Below, one piece after another: positions 1 to 6,615 of a DNA stretch of 64,000 nt (positions are counted from its first letter, which is position 1; the number at the start of each line of letters is the position of its first letter). The position numbers were made by a program, and so were the translations under genes. The notes beneath the pieces were generated by a model. The model saw only the letters and a program-made list of their open reading frames with translations. It had not been told where the DNA came from and did not search any database. The DNA is taken from the NCBI RefSeq assembly GCF_002836255.1, contig NZ_PJAU01000031.1:310001-374000 (forward strand), written 5' to 3'. The stretch is from Colwellia sp. 75C3 (GTDB lineage: Bacteria; Pseudomonadota; Gammaproteobacteria; Enterobacterales; Alteromonadaceae).

Positions 1-408
1 GCTAGTGTAGAAGAGGGGCTATTGCCTTTAAGTCAATATTCAATGTTTGCCTTAGCGTCTATGAGTTACCATGATTATGAAGGTCTAGCGGTTAATGATG
101 ATGAAAAGCGTAGATTGCAACATGATTTAGGTGATAAAAACTTTATGTTATTACGCAATCATGGTGCTTTAACCATGGGCAAAACCATTGGTGATGCCTT
201 TATGCATATGTATGATTTAACACGTGCTTGTGAAATACAGCTTCAAGTAATGGCGACAGGCATGAAACCTATTTATGCCCCGCAAAGTATTATTGATGGC
301 ATTAAGGCGCAAGCTAATATTGTGCATTCTGGCGAAACGGGCGGTCAAAAAGCATGGCCAGCCATGCTCAGAAGAGTTTATCGTAATGACCCCACTTTTG
401 CTCAGTAG
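1..408 (+). CDS. Class II aldolase/adducin family protein, 5'-truncated by window edge
   Basis: The frame is open from base 1 and ends at 408, leaving about 135 C-terminal residues; the N-terminal part lies outside the window. The motif LLRNHGALTMG is the conserved NHG segment of class II (zinc-dependent) aldolase and sugar-phosphate epimerase proteins, in which a His helps hold the metal. Members cleave or epimerise sugar phosphates or related sugar acids. The TTG at 22 is not a credible start, because homology-like sequence (EEGLLPLSQ) continues upstream of it. It runs in the same direction as the acid-sugar dehydratase at 625, which suggests a role in the same carbohydrate pathway. The substrate cannot be told from this fragment. 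Confidence 0.8.
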   Translation, partial: ASVEEGLLPLSQYSMFALASMSYHDYEGLAVNDDEKRRLQHDLGDKNFMLLRNHGALTMGKTIGDAFMHMYDLTRACEIQLQVMATGMKPIYAPQSIIDGIKAQANIVHSGETGGQKAWPAMLRRVYRNDPTFAQ

Positions 409-624
409 TCACCTTCTTTTTGCTGTATCGCTCAATTTAGGCGTCAAAGGTACTCATTGACTAGCGTCAACTCCGTGCATTTTCCTTTAACTTGAACGAT
501 ACATCGTCAAGAAAGATGACTACTCCTTTTGAACATAATTATAAAGTTTATTAAAAAATTTAAAAATGAGAGTTAACTAGATAGAAGTTAACTAAATAAA
601 AGAATTAACTTAGTCGAGAAAAAT

Positions 625-1800
625 ATGAAGATTACTCACGTTGAAGTTTTTGATATCCATTGCCCTAAGCGCATTGGTTGGAACCCTATTTTTGTGCGTA
701 TACACACGGATGAAGGTATTAGTGGTGTTGGTGAAGCAGGCTTAGCTTATGACTGGGGGCATAGCGCTGCAGCAGCCATGATTAAAGAGATCAGTGAAGC
801 AGTACTTATTGGCTTTAATCCTTTTAACACTGAGCTTTTATGGTCGCGCATGTTACGTGAGAGCTTTTGGGGCTTAGGCGGCGGACCTGTTTTATATTCA
901 GCAATGAGCGCCATTGATACGGCGCTATGGGACATTAAAGGTAAGGCTTTAGGTGTACCTGTTTACCAGCTACTTGGTGGTAAGGTAAACGATAAATTGC
1001 GCACTTATGCGAGTCAACTTCAGTTTGATTGGGACACTGAAATTAAAAAGCTTATTGAGCCTGAGCAGTATGCAGAAGCTGCTTTAAAAGCTGTTGCACA
1101 AGGTTATGATGCCGTAAAGGTTGATCCAATCGTTTATAACGGTGATGGCAGTTCTTCTTTTGATCGCACCAAGTTATTTACTAAACCACAAATGCGTTTA
1201 TTTGGTAATAGACTACGCGCTATTCGTGATGCCGTCGGTGAAGATGTCGACATTATTTTTGAATCTCATTCATTAATGGGCGCAGCTTCAGCAATACAAA
1301 TGGGCAGAATTGTCGAAGAAGTGGGTTGTATGATGTACGAAGAGCCGGTTAACTATTTAAATCCGGCCGTACATAAAAAAGTGTCTGATAACGTTAATGT
1401 ACCGATTGCCGGTGGTGAACGTTTGTATCATCGTTGGGATGTAAGACCTTACTTTGAAGATCAAAGTATTGATGTATTACAACCTGATGTCGGTTTATGT
1501 GGCGGTTTTACTGAATCGAAAAAAGTTTGTGATTATGCTGATGTTTACGATATTCGTATACAAGCACACGTTTGTGGCGGCCCTGTTGCAACAGCTGCAT
1601 CATTGCACTTAGAAACAGCTATTCCAAACTTCTTAATTCATGAGCATCATACTTATGCGATTAAAGATTGGAACCGTGAGTTGTGCTTACAAGATCCGCA
1701 GCCTGTTGATGGCTTTTTCCAAGTGACAGAAGTACCGGGTATAGGTATTGAACTTAATGATGCGATAGTGAAAAAATCACCGCACGTTACTATTAAGTAG
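625..1800 (+). CDS. Enolase-superfamily acid-sugar dehydratase, galactonate dehydratase-like
   Basis: 391 residues, full length for the mandelate racemase/muconate lactonizing enzyme family. These enzymes abstract a proton alpha to a carboxylate with Mg2+ bound, then eliminate water from a sugar acid to give a 2-keto-3-deoxy acid. Visible candidate residues are E213 and H215 (ESH), E239 (YEEP), E265 (GGER), D288 (QPD), H315 (AHVCGG) and E340 (IHEHH). Their spacing equals that of the E. coli D-galactonate dehydratase set as I recall it, offset by 30, with Glu replacing the first Asp ligand. Neighbours are a class II aldolase upstream and a convergent lactonase-like hydrolase and SDR. The real substrate (galactonate, fuconate or another acid) is not settled. 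Confidence 0.85.
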   Translation: MKITHVEVFDIHCPKRIGWNPIFVRIHTDEGISGVGEAGLAYDWGHSAAAAMIKEISEAVLIGFNPFNTELLWSRMLRESFWGLGGGPVLYSAMSAIDTALWDIKGKALGVPVYQLLGGKVNDKLRTYASQLQFDWDTEIKKLIEPEQYAEAALKAVAQGYDAVKVDPIVYNGDGSSSFDRTKLFTKPQMRLFGNRLRAIRDAVGEDVDIIFESHSLMGAASAIQMGRIVEEVGCMMYEEPVNYLNPAVHKKVSDNVNVPIAGGERLYHRWDVRPYFEDQSIDVLQPDVGLCGGFTESKKVCDYADVYDIRIQAHVCGGPVATAASLHLETAIPNFLIHEHHTYAIKDWNRELCLQDPQPVDGFFQVTEVPGIGIELNDAIVKKSPHVTIK

Positions 1801-1837
1801 ATAATTAGATAGACAGTTAAGTAGGCCGTTTAATCGG

Positions 1838-2788
1838 CTAACTTTCAATGTTATCAAGTTGATAAATACGAAGCGCATTGTTATATAACAATGCGTTTTT
1901 TTCATTTTTACTACATTGTTTTATGACTGTAGATTTCAGAATATCCTGCCAATAACTGGCGTAACTATTGTTACCTTCTTCATTATCTAGCCTATTACCG
2001 AGTAAACACAGCGGGAAATTACTGGCTAACATCACTCGTTTAATTGAAAATTTGTTGAGGCAAAAGCGAGTAACATCACTAAACCAAGACATTTCATATT
2101 GTCGATCTTGCATCTCCCAACCGGAGCATTTAATAAACACATTCGGGTATTTAGCAAGTTCAGTTAGTTGCTTTTTCCATAAATCCCAAGCATCCACATT
2201 AAACTCTTTAGACGCTATTTTAGGTGGGAAACCAGCATGATTGATGATAAAACGCAGTTGCTTATTCTTATCGATAGTTTGCAATAATAGCGGCATTACT
2301 TTAATCGCACTTTCATCAGCCAATGGTAACTGCAGTTCAAAAATAAAATCGCTTATTTCATTAAGCTTGGCGAAGTTTTCCTGTACGTTATGATTCGATA
2401 AAATAGCATAAGCTTGTTCATCAAGGATATGGCGTACGCCTATTAAACTCTGATATTGCTGTAATTGTTGCAATGATTTTTGGAAGTGTTCAGGTGAAAC
2501 TAATAAATCTATGCTGGCGATAGTTCTATTTTTTTGACAAGGTAAACTTTCAATATACTCGAGTTCACGCCAAGGCTGAGCATTATCAAATCCCGCTTCA
2601 ATATGAACAAAGCCAGACAGCTTAATTTCTTCATTTACTAAGGCGTTATTTAAATCCTCAATAGAAAAGTCTTGCTGAAGTAGGTACTTATCTGGCCAAA
2701 ATGGTGGGTTTTCACTTTTCAACCAATGATAATCCCCACGTGAGTGGCTAAATAAATGCAGGTGGGGGTCAATGATATTAATGGTCAT
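1838..2788 (-). CDS. Amidohydrolase-family (COG3618-type) sugar lactonase-like hydrolase
   Basis: 316 residues. The N-terminus IIDPHLHLF carries the H-x-H metal motif of the amidohydrolase 2 (TIM-barrel) family, and INHAGFPP supplies a further conserved His. Relatives hydrolyse sugar lactones such as L-fucono- or L-rhamnono-lactone, feeding a sugar acid to a dehydratase. It lies 37 bp from the convergent dehydratase gene and is the second gene after the SDR at 2860-3600 on the same strand, so a two-gene SDR-lactonase transcript is likely. The order of chemistry would be sugar oxidation, lactone opening, then dehydration. Function is inferred from family and context, and other 2-pyrone or lactone hydrolases of this family cannot be excluded. 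Confidence 0.75.
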   Translation of the reverse strand: MTINIIDPHLHLFSHSRGDYHWLKSENPPFWPDKYLLQQDFSIEDLNNALVNEEIKLSGFVHIEAGFDNAQPWRELEYIESLPCQKNRTIASIDLLVSPEHFQKSLQQLQQYQSLIGVRHILDEQAYAILSNHNVQENFAKLNEISDFIFELQLPLADESAIKVMPLLLQTIDKNKQLRFIINHAGFPPKIASKEFNVDAWDLWKKQLTELAKYPNVFIKCSGWEMQDRQYEMSWFSDVTRFCLNKFSIKRVMLASNFPLCLLGNRLDNEEGNNSYASYWQDILKSTVIKQCSKNEKNALLYNNALRIYQLDNIES

Positions 2789-2859
2789 AGTGTATTGTTT
2801 TTGAATATATTAAGGGTTTAATCAATATTTAACTTAATGTATAAATTGATAAATAAAGC

Positions 2860-3600
2860 TTATTGCGCGGTATAACCGCCATCAATCACTTGTAAACTAC
2901 CGGTGATAAACTTGGCTTTATCGGAAGCTAAAAACAGTACCAACTCAGCTACTTCTTCAGGCTGACCTAAGCGTTGTAGAGGCTGTAGCTTAGCTTCATC
3001 TTGATGCACTTCATTTATATCAGCACCTGACTTCTGACAATAGTTATTAATTGCTTGGTGGTACAGTGGCGTTTCAATAGTACCAGGGCAGACAGCATTG
3101 GCACGAATATTAAAAGATGCGTAATCAAGCGCTGTTGTTTTAGCGATAGAGGCAAGGGCACTTTTACTCAAGTTATAAGCAAACGAGTTATGTTTGGCAA
3201 TTAATGCTTGGTCAGAGGCCATCAAAAGAATTGCGCCATTTTTGTTAGCTTTCATTGAGGGTAATACCGCTTTAATAGCGGCATAGGCACCTTTAACATT
3301 AATGTTAAAAACTTTATCTAAATCTGCTTCACTGGTATTTTCAATATTGGCCGAAAAATGAATGCCCGCATTTGATATTAAAACATCTATGCTGTGTTCA
3401 TCAGCGATAGCATTAATTATTTCGGTAACTTTGCTCACATCTGTCACATCACATTGGCGGTACTCACTTTTGAAGTCATCACCCATCGTTGACGGAGATA
3501 AATCTAAATTAAATACTTGGTAATTATTTTCAACGAAGAGTTTTACAATGCTTAAGCCAATACCAGAGCTACCACCGGTGATCACACACACTTTTTTCAT
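2860..3600 (-). CDS. SDR-family oxidoreductase, probably sugar or keto-deoxy sugar acid dehydrogenase
   Basis: 246 residues, a classical short-chain dehydrogenase. TGGSSGIG near the N-terminus is the NAD(P)-binding glycine motif. D33 after the second beta strand (NLDLS) favours NAD(H). NAG follows strand 4, YNLSK provides the catalytic Tyr and Lys, and the tail ends in the usual DGGYTAQ. It starts with ATG behind a GAG-type ribosome site and precedes the lactonase-like gene by 71 bp on the same strand. In comparable clusters such SDRs oxidise either the free sugar (L-fucose or L-arabinose type) or the 2-keto-3-deoxy acid made by the dehydratase. The sequence alone does not decide between these two steps. 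Confidence 0.8.
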   Translation of the reverse strand: MKKVCVITGGSSGIGLSIVKLFVENNYQVFNLDLSPSTMGDDFKSEYRQCDVTDVSKVTEIINAIADEHSIDVLISNAGIHFSANIENTSEADLDKVFNINVKGAYAAIKAVLPSMKANKNGAILLMASDQALIAKHNSFAYNLSKSALASIAKTTALDYASFNIRANAVCPGTIETPLYHQAINNYCQKSGADINEVHQDEAKLQPLQRLGQPEEVAELVLFLASDKAKFITGSLQVIDGGYTAQ

Positions 3601-3708
3601 TAAATTTACTCAATTATCGTAATTATAATAAATGATACCTGTAAGCTTAGTTAACTTCCATAAAGTTCATCTTCATTATGGGTAGTTCTAATTACTTCTT
3701 TGTATAGT

Positions 3709-3731
3709 TTGAATGATAATGAGTATATAAT
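3709..3731 (+). promoter_or_regulatory. Possible Fur-like box overlapping a -10 element
   Basis: AATGATAAT (3712-3720) matches the central nine bases of the 19-bp Fur consensus, and by my alignment 13 of 19 positions agree over 3709-3727. A perfect TATAAT lies at 3726-3731, about 30 bp before the DUF3010 start. No good -35 is visible. In AT-rich DNA this match could be chance. Confidence 0.3.
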
Positions 3732-3760
3732 ATTGGCAATTAGATTAATGAGGTTTTTCC

Positions 3761-4231
3761 ATGAGAGCTTGTGGCGTAGAAATTAAAAGTAATGATGCGA
3801 TTATTTGTATCGTGTCAAAAGAAAACAACTTGTATGATATTCCTCATACTCGCGTACAAAAAATTAGCCTTGATAATGCTGGCGATGCAGAAGAAGTGAA
3901 GAAATTTCAATTTGCTTTTGCAAAGCTTATGGAAGATTACCAAGTGACTCATGTACAAATTAAAGGTCGCGCTTTAAAAGGTAAGTTTTCTGGTGGTCCA
4001 ATTGGTTTTAAAATCGAAGCCGCTATTCAACTGATTGATGCATTAGACGTTGAAATTTTAGCTGGTAGTTTTATTAAGAAAGAATTATCAAGAAGCCAAA
4101 TAGATATAGACTTTCGTGATACCGGTCTCAAGCAATACCAAGAAGAAGCATTCACTACGGTTTTTGCTTACTTAGAATCTCAAAATAATAGCTATAGAAC
4201 AGCGTCTGAAAATAGCACTCAAGAAGATTAA
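3761..4231 (+). CDS. DUF3010 family protein, function unknown
   Basis: 156 residues, ATG start with GAGG at 3750-3753 as ribosome site. The N-terminus MRACGVEIKSNDA and the central GRALKGKFSGGPIGFKIEAA fit the small DUF3010 family, which I remember as widespread in marine Gammaproteobacteria. There is no signal peptide or membrane segment, so it should be cytosolic. The alternating strand/helix pattern with an early acidic position vaguely resembles RNase H-like folds, but I would not claim that. It is a single-gene unit with its own terminator at 4285-4318. No function is known to me. Confidence 0.65.
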   Translation: MRACGVEIKSNDAIICIVSKENNLYDIPHTRVQKISLDNAGDAEEVKKFQFAFAKLMEDYQVTHVQIKGRALKGKFSGGPIGFKIEAAIQLIDALDVEILAGSFIKKELSRSQIDIDFRDTGLKQYQEEAFTTVFAYLESQNNSYRTASENSTQED

Positions 4232-4284
4232 TAATTATCTTGCGTGATTATTAAGTTTAATTTTTGAAAGAAAAATTAGACACC

Positions 4285-4318
4285 AAAAAGCTTAGTGATT
4301 AACGTCACTAAGCTTTTT
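4285..4318 (+). terminator. Rho-independent terminator after DUF3010 gene
   Basis: A perfect 14-bp stem (AAAAAGCTTAGTGA pairing with TCACTAAGCTTTTT) around a 6-base loop, ending in a T run, 54 bp after the stop codon. The A/T symmetry could let it work in both directions. Confidence 0.85.
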
Positions 4319-4377
4319 TGTTATTACCCCCCTGTAAGATCTACTTCTCCGATCGTTTTTAAAAGAGCCTATCCCGT

Positions 4378-4459
4378 GTTAAATAATAACGACTATGCTT
4401 AAAGTATTTATTTTATTTAACGTCATTTGAAATCCAGCATTTTGAATAGTAATGGGTAT
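4378..4459. repeat. Truncated copy of the 310-bp inverted-repeat element
   Basis: This stretch resembles the right third of the element at 41456-41765. Shared blocks include GTTAAATAAT, GACTATGCTTAAA, TGAAATCC and the terminal TTTGAATnGTAAnGGGTAT, in the same order. No matching left end is visible upstream, so it looks like a decayed or half element. Most of the 449-bp gap between DUF3010 and the acyl-CoA dehydrogenase is otherwise featureless until the operators at 4601-4635. Confidence 0.6.
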
Positions 4460-4600
4460 ATTCAAATGTATAAAATAATGTTTTATGAATGAAAATGAGG
4501 ATATATTCGCGCTATTTCAAATAACTTAAGACAAGAAAGGAACGAGATATGTTCCTTTTTTTACTTCTGCTATTTAAAAAGTGTCAATAACATGATTTAA

Positions 4601-4616
4601 TCAAACAACTGTTTGA
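4601..4616. promoter_or_regulatory. PsrA-like operator palindrome
   Basis: TCAAAC, four bases, GTTTGA: a perfect inverted repeat matching the CAAAC-N4-GTTTG pattern recognised by PsrA-type TetR regulators of fatty-acid oxidation. It lies 64 bp before the acyl-CoA dehydrogenase start. A longer version with the same spacing occurs at 21678-21697. Confidence 0.6.
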
Positions 4617-4635
4617 AAAGGTCTGACCTCAGACC
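4616..4635. promoter_or_regulatory. FadR-like operator region with a GGTCTGA/TCAGACC palindrome
   Basis: AAAAGGTCTGACCTCAG (4616-4632) carries the GGTC-N-GACC core of the FadR consensus AACTGGTCNGACCAGTT; by my count it matches 10 of 16 defined positions. Bases 4620-4635 also form a 7-bp perfect inverted repeat with CC at the centre, and a clean FadR half-site GACCAGTT lies at 4632-4639. The site abuts the PsrA-like palindrome. Confidence 0.4.
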
Positions 4636-4679
4636 AGTTGGCTTTTGTTAAGCCAAAAAGTTAACCATTGGAGAAAGTC

Positions 4680-6476
4680 ATGCCAGAGTACAAAGCCCCG
4701 ATCAGAGACATTAAGTTTGTTATGCAAGAGCTACTTAATTGCGATAACCATTATCAAAAGTTAGGTTATGAAGATGCTAGCCTAGATATGGTTGATGCCA
4801 TTATTAGCGAAGCGGCAAAGTTTACTGAGCAAGTTATTGCCCCGATTAACCAAAGTGGTGATGAACAAGGTTGTACTTGGAAAGATGGTGAGGTGACAAC
4901 GCCGGATGGTTTTAAAGAAGCTTATCAACAATATGTTGAAGGTGGTTGGCCAACACTAGCGCAAGATGTAAATTTTGGTGGTCAAGGTTTACCACACTCA
5001 TTAAATACAGCCATTACCGAACTTTTCTCTAGTGCGAACCATAGTTTTGCTATGTACCCAGGTTTGAGTCATGGCGCATTAGCGACCATTGAAGCACATG
5101 GTAATGAAAAGCAAAAAAATCAGTTTATGCCTAAGTTAGTTGAAGGGTCTTGGACGGGAACAATGTGTTTAACAGAACCTCATTGCGGGACTGATTTAGG
5201 CATGTTGCGCACAAAAGCTGAATTAAACGATGATGGTAGTTACTCGTTAAGTGGTACTAAAATATTTATTTCTGCCGGTGAGCATGATTTATCTGACAAT
5301 ATTGTTCATATTGTTATCGCAAGGATCCCTGGCTCTCCAGAAGGCAGTAAAGGCATCTCACTATTTATTGTGCCTAAGTTTAATATTACAGACGAGGGGG
5401 CTATTAGCGATCGTAATGCGGTTTCGTGTGGCTCTATTGAACACAAGATGGGCATCAATGCTAATGCAACCTGTGTGATCAACTTTGATGGCGCTAAAGG
5501 TTATTTAATTGGTGAAGTGAATCGTGGCTTAAATTGCATGTTTACCTTTATGAACGTTGCTCGTTTAGGTGTAGCCACTGAAGGTGTTGCGGCTGCAGAG
5601 GCATCATTTCAAGGCGCATTAGCTTACGCGAAAGATAGACTTCAGATGCGCTCTTTATCAGGCGTGAAGAACCCTAATGGTCCAGCAGATGCCATCATCG
5701 TTCATCCAGATGTTCGTCGTATGTTGTTAACACAGAAATCTATTGCGGAAGGTGGTAGAGCACTGATTGCTTATTTGGCTCAGTTAGTTGATATCGGCCA
5801 TGTTAGTACTTGTGAAGAAGAAAAAGCAGCAGCTGAAACAAAACTCGCTTTATTAACACCTATTGCTAAAGCTTTCCTTACTGAATTAGGTTTAGAGTGT
5901 ACTAGTCATGGTGTACAGGTCTTTGGTGGTCACGGATTTATAAAAGAGTGGGGCATGGAACAACTCATGCGCGATACTAAAATTAGTTGTCTCTATGAAG
6001 GCACTACCGGTATTCAAGCGTTAGATTTGTTAGCTAGAAAGATATTAGGGTCTAAAGGAAAAATCCTTAAAGCCTTTGGTAGTGAAGTAACCAAGTTCTG
6101 TCTAGAAAATGCTGATGACGATGCCATGCAAGAGTTTATTCAACCTATCATGAGCTTTGGCGGTGATTGGCAGAAAATGACAGAAAAAGTTGGCGAAAAG
6201 GCAATGAAAAATCCAGACGAGATTGGTGCTGCATCGGTTGATTATTTGATGTACTCAGGTTATTTAACTTTGGCTTACTTCTGGGCAAAAATGGCGAAGG
6301 TTGCACAAGATAAACTTGCTCAGGGCACCGATGAAGAAGCCTTTTATCAAGCAAAAATTAAAACAGCCCGCTTTTACTTTGAACGTATATTACCACGTGC
6401 CAAAGGCCATGCCGCTTGTGTTGAAAATGGTGGTGAATCAATGATGGCACTTGATGCAGATGACTTCTCTTTCTAA
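4680..6476 (+). CDS. Acyl-CoA dehydrogenase, long (about 600-residue) type with C-terminal extension
   Basis: 598 residues from the ATG at 4680. A TTG at 4668 is in frame, but GGAG at 4670-4673 is well placed for 4680. The protein is an FAD enzyme that introduces the alpha,beta double bond in acyl-CoA. MCLTEPHCGTDLG is the FAD/substrate loop, and E440 in LYEGTTGIQ sits at the usual catalytic-base position. A helical C-terminal domain of about 130 residues is typical of the larger subfamily that includes 3-methylmercaptopropionyl-CoA dehydrogenases (DmdC) and several medium/long-chain enzymes. Upstream PsrA-like and FadR-like operators favour a role in fatty-acid oxidation. Exact chain length or DMSP-derived substrate use cannot be told. 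It stands alone, followed by terminators. Confidence 0.9.
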   Translation: MPEYKAPIRDIKFVMQELLNCDNHYQKLGYEDASLDMVDAIISEAAKFTEQVIAPINQSGDEQGCTWKDGEVTTPDGFKEAYQQYVEGGWPTLAQDVNFGGQGLPHSLNTAITELFSSANHSFAMYPGLSHGALATIEAHGNEKQKNQFMPKLVEGSWTGTMCLTEPHCGTDLGMLRTKAELNDDGSYSLSGTKIFISAGEHDLSDNIVHIVIARIPGSPEGSKGISLFIVPKFNITDEGAISDRNAVSCGSIEHKMGINANATCVINFDGAKGYLIGEVNRGLNCMFTFMNVARLGVATEGVAAAEASFQGALAYAKDRLQMRSLSGVKNPNGPADAIIVHPDVRRMLLTQKSIAEGGRALIAYLAQLVDIGHVSTCEEEKAAAETKLALLTPIAKAFLTELGLECTSHGVQVFGGHGFIKEWGMEQLMRDTKISCLYEGTTGIQALDLLARKILGSKGKILKAFGSEVTKFCLENADDDAMQEFIQPIMSFGGDWQKMTEKVGEKAMKNPDEIGAASVDYLMYSGYLTLAYFWAKMAKVAQDKLAQGTDEEAFYQAKIKTARFYFERILPRAKGHAACVENGGESMMALDADDFSF

Positions 6477-6487
6477 GTGATATGTTT

Positions 6488-6524
6488 AAAGAAGTTAGTC
6501 TTATTTAATGGCTAACTTCTTTTT
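6488..6524 (+). terminator. Terminator after acyl-CoA dehydrogenase
   Basis: An AAAGAAGTTAG / CTAACTTCTTT stem with a 13-base loop followed by T residues, about 12 bp after the stop codon. Confidence 0.65.
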
Positions 6525-6547
6525 CTTAATACTTTTGTTAAGTTAAT

Positions 6548-6586
6548 AAAAAGGCGCTTATCGAATAATTCGATAAGCGCCTTTTT
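6548..6586. terminator. Bidirectional terminator between convergent genes
   Basis: A perfect 18-bp stem (A run, GGCGCTTATCGAA, 3-base loop, complementary arm, T run) placed between the acyl-CoA dehydrogenase and the convergent peptidase gene. It can serve both strands. Confidence 0.9.
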
Positions 6587-6615
6587 AATGGGTATTACAC
6601 CACAACGTTAAGCAA

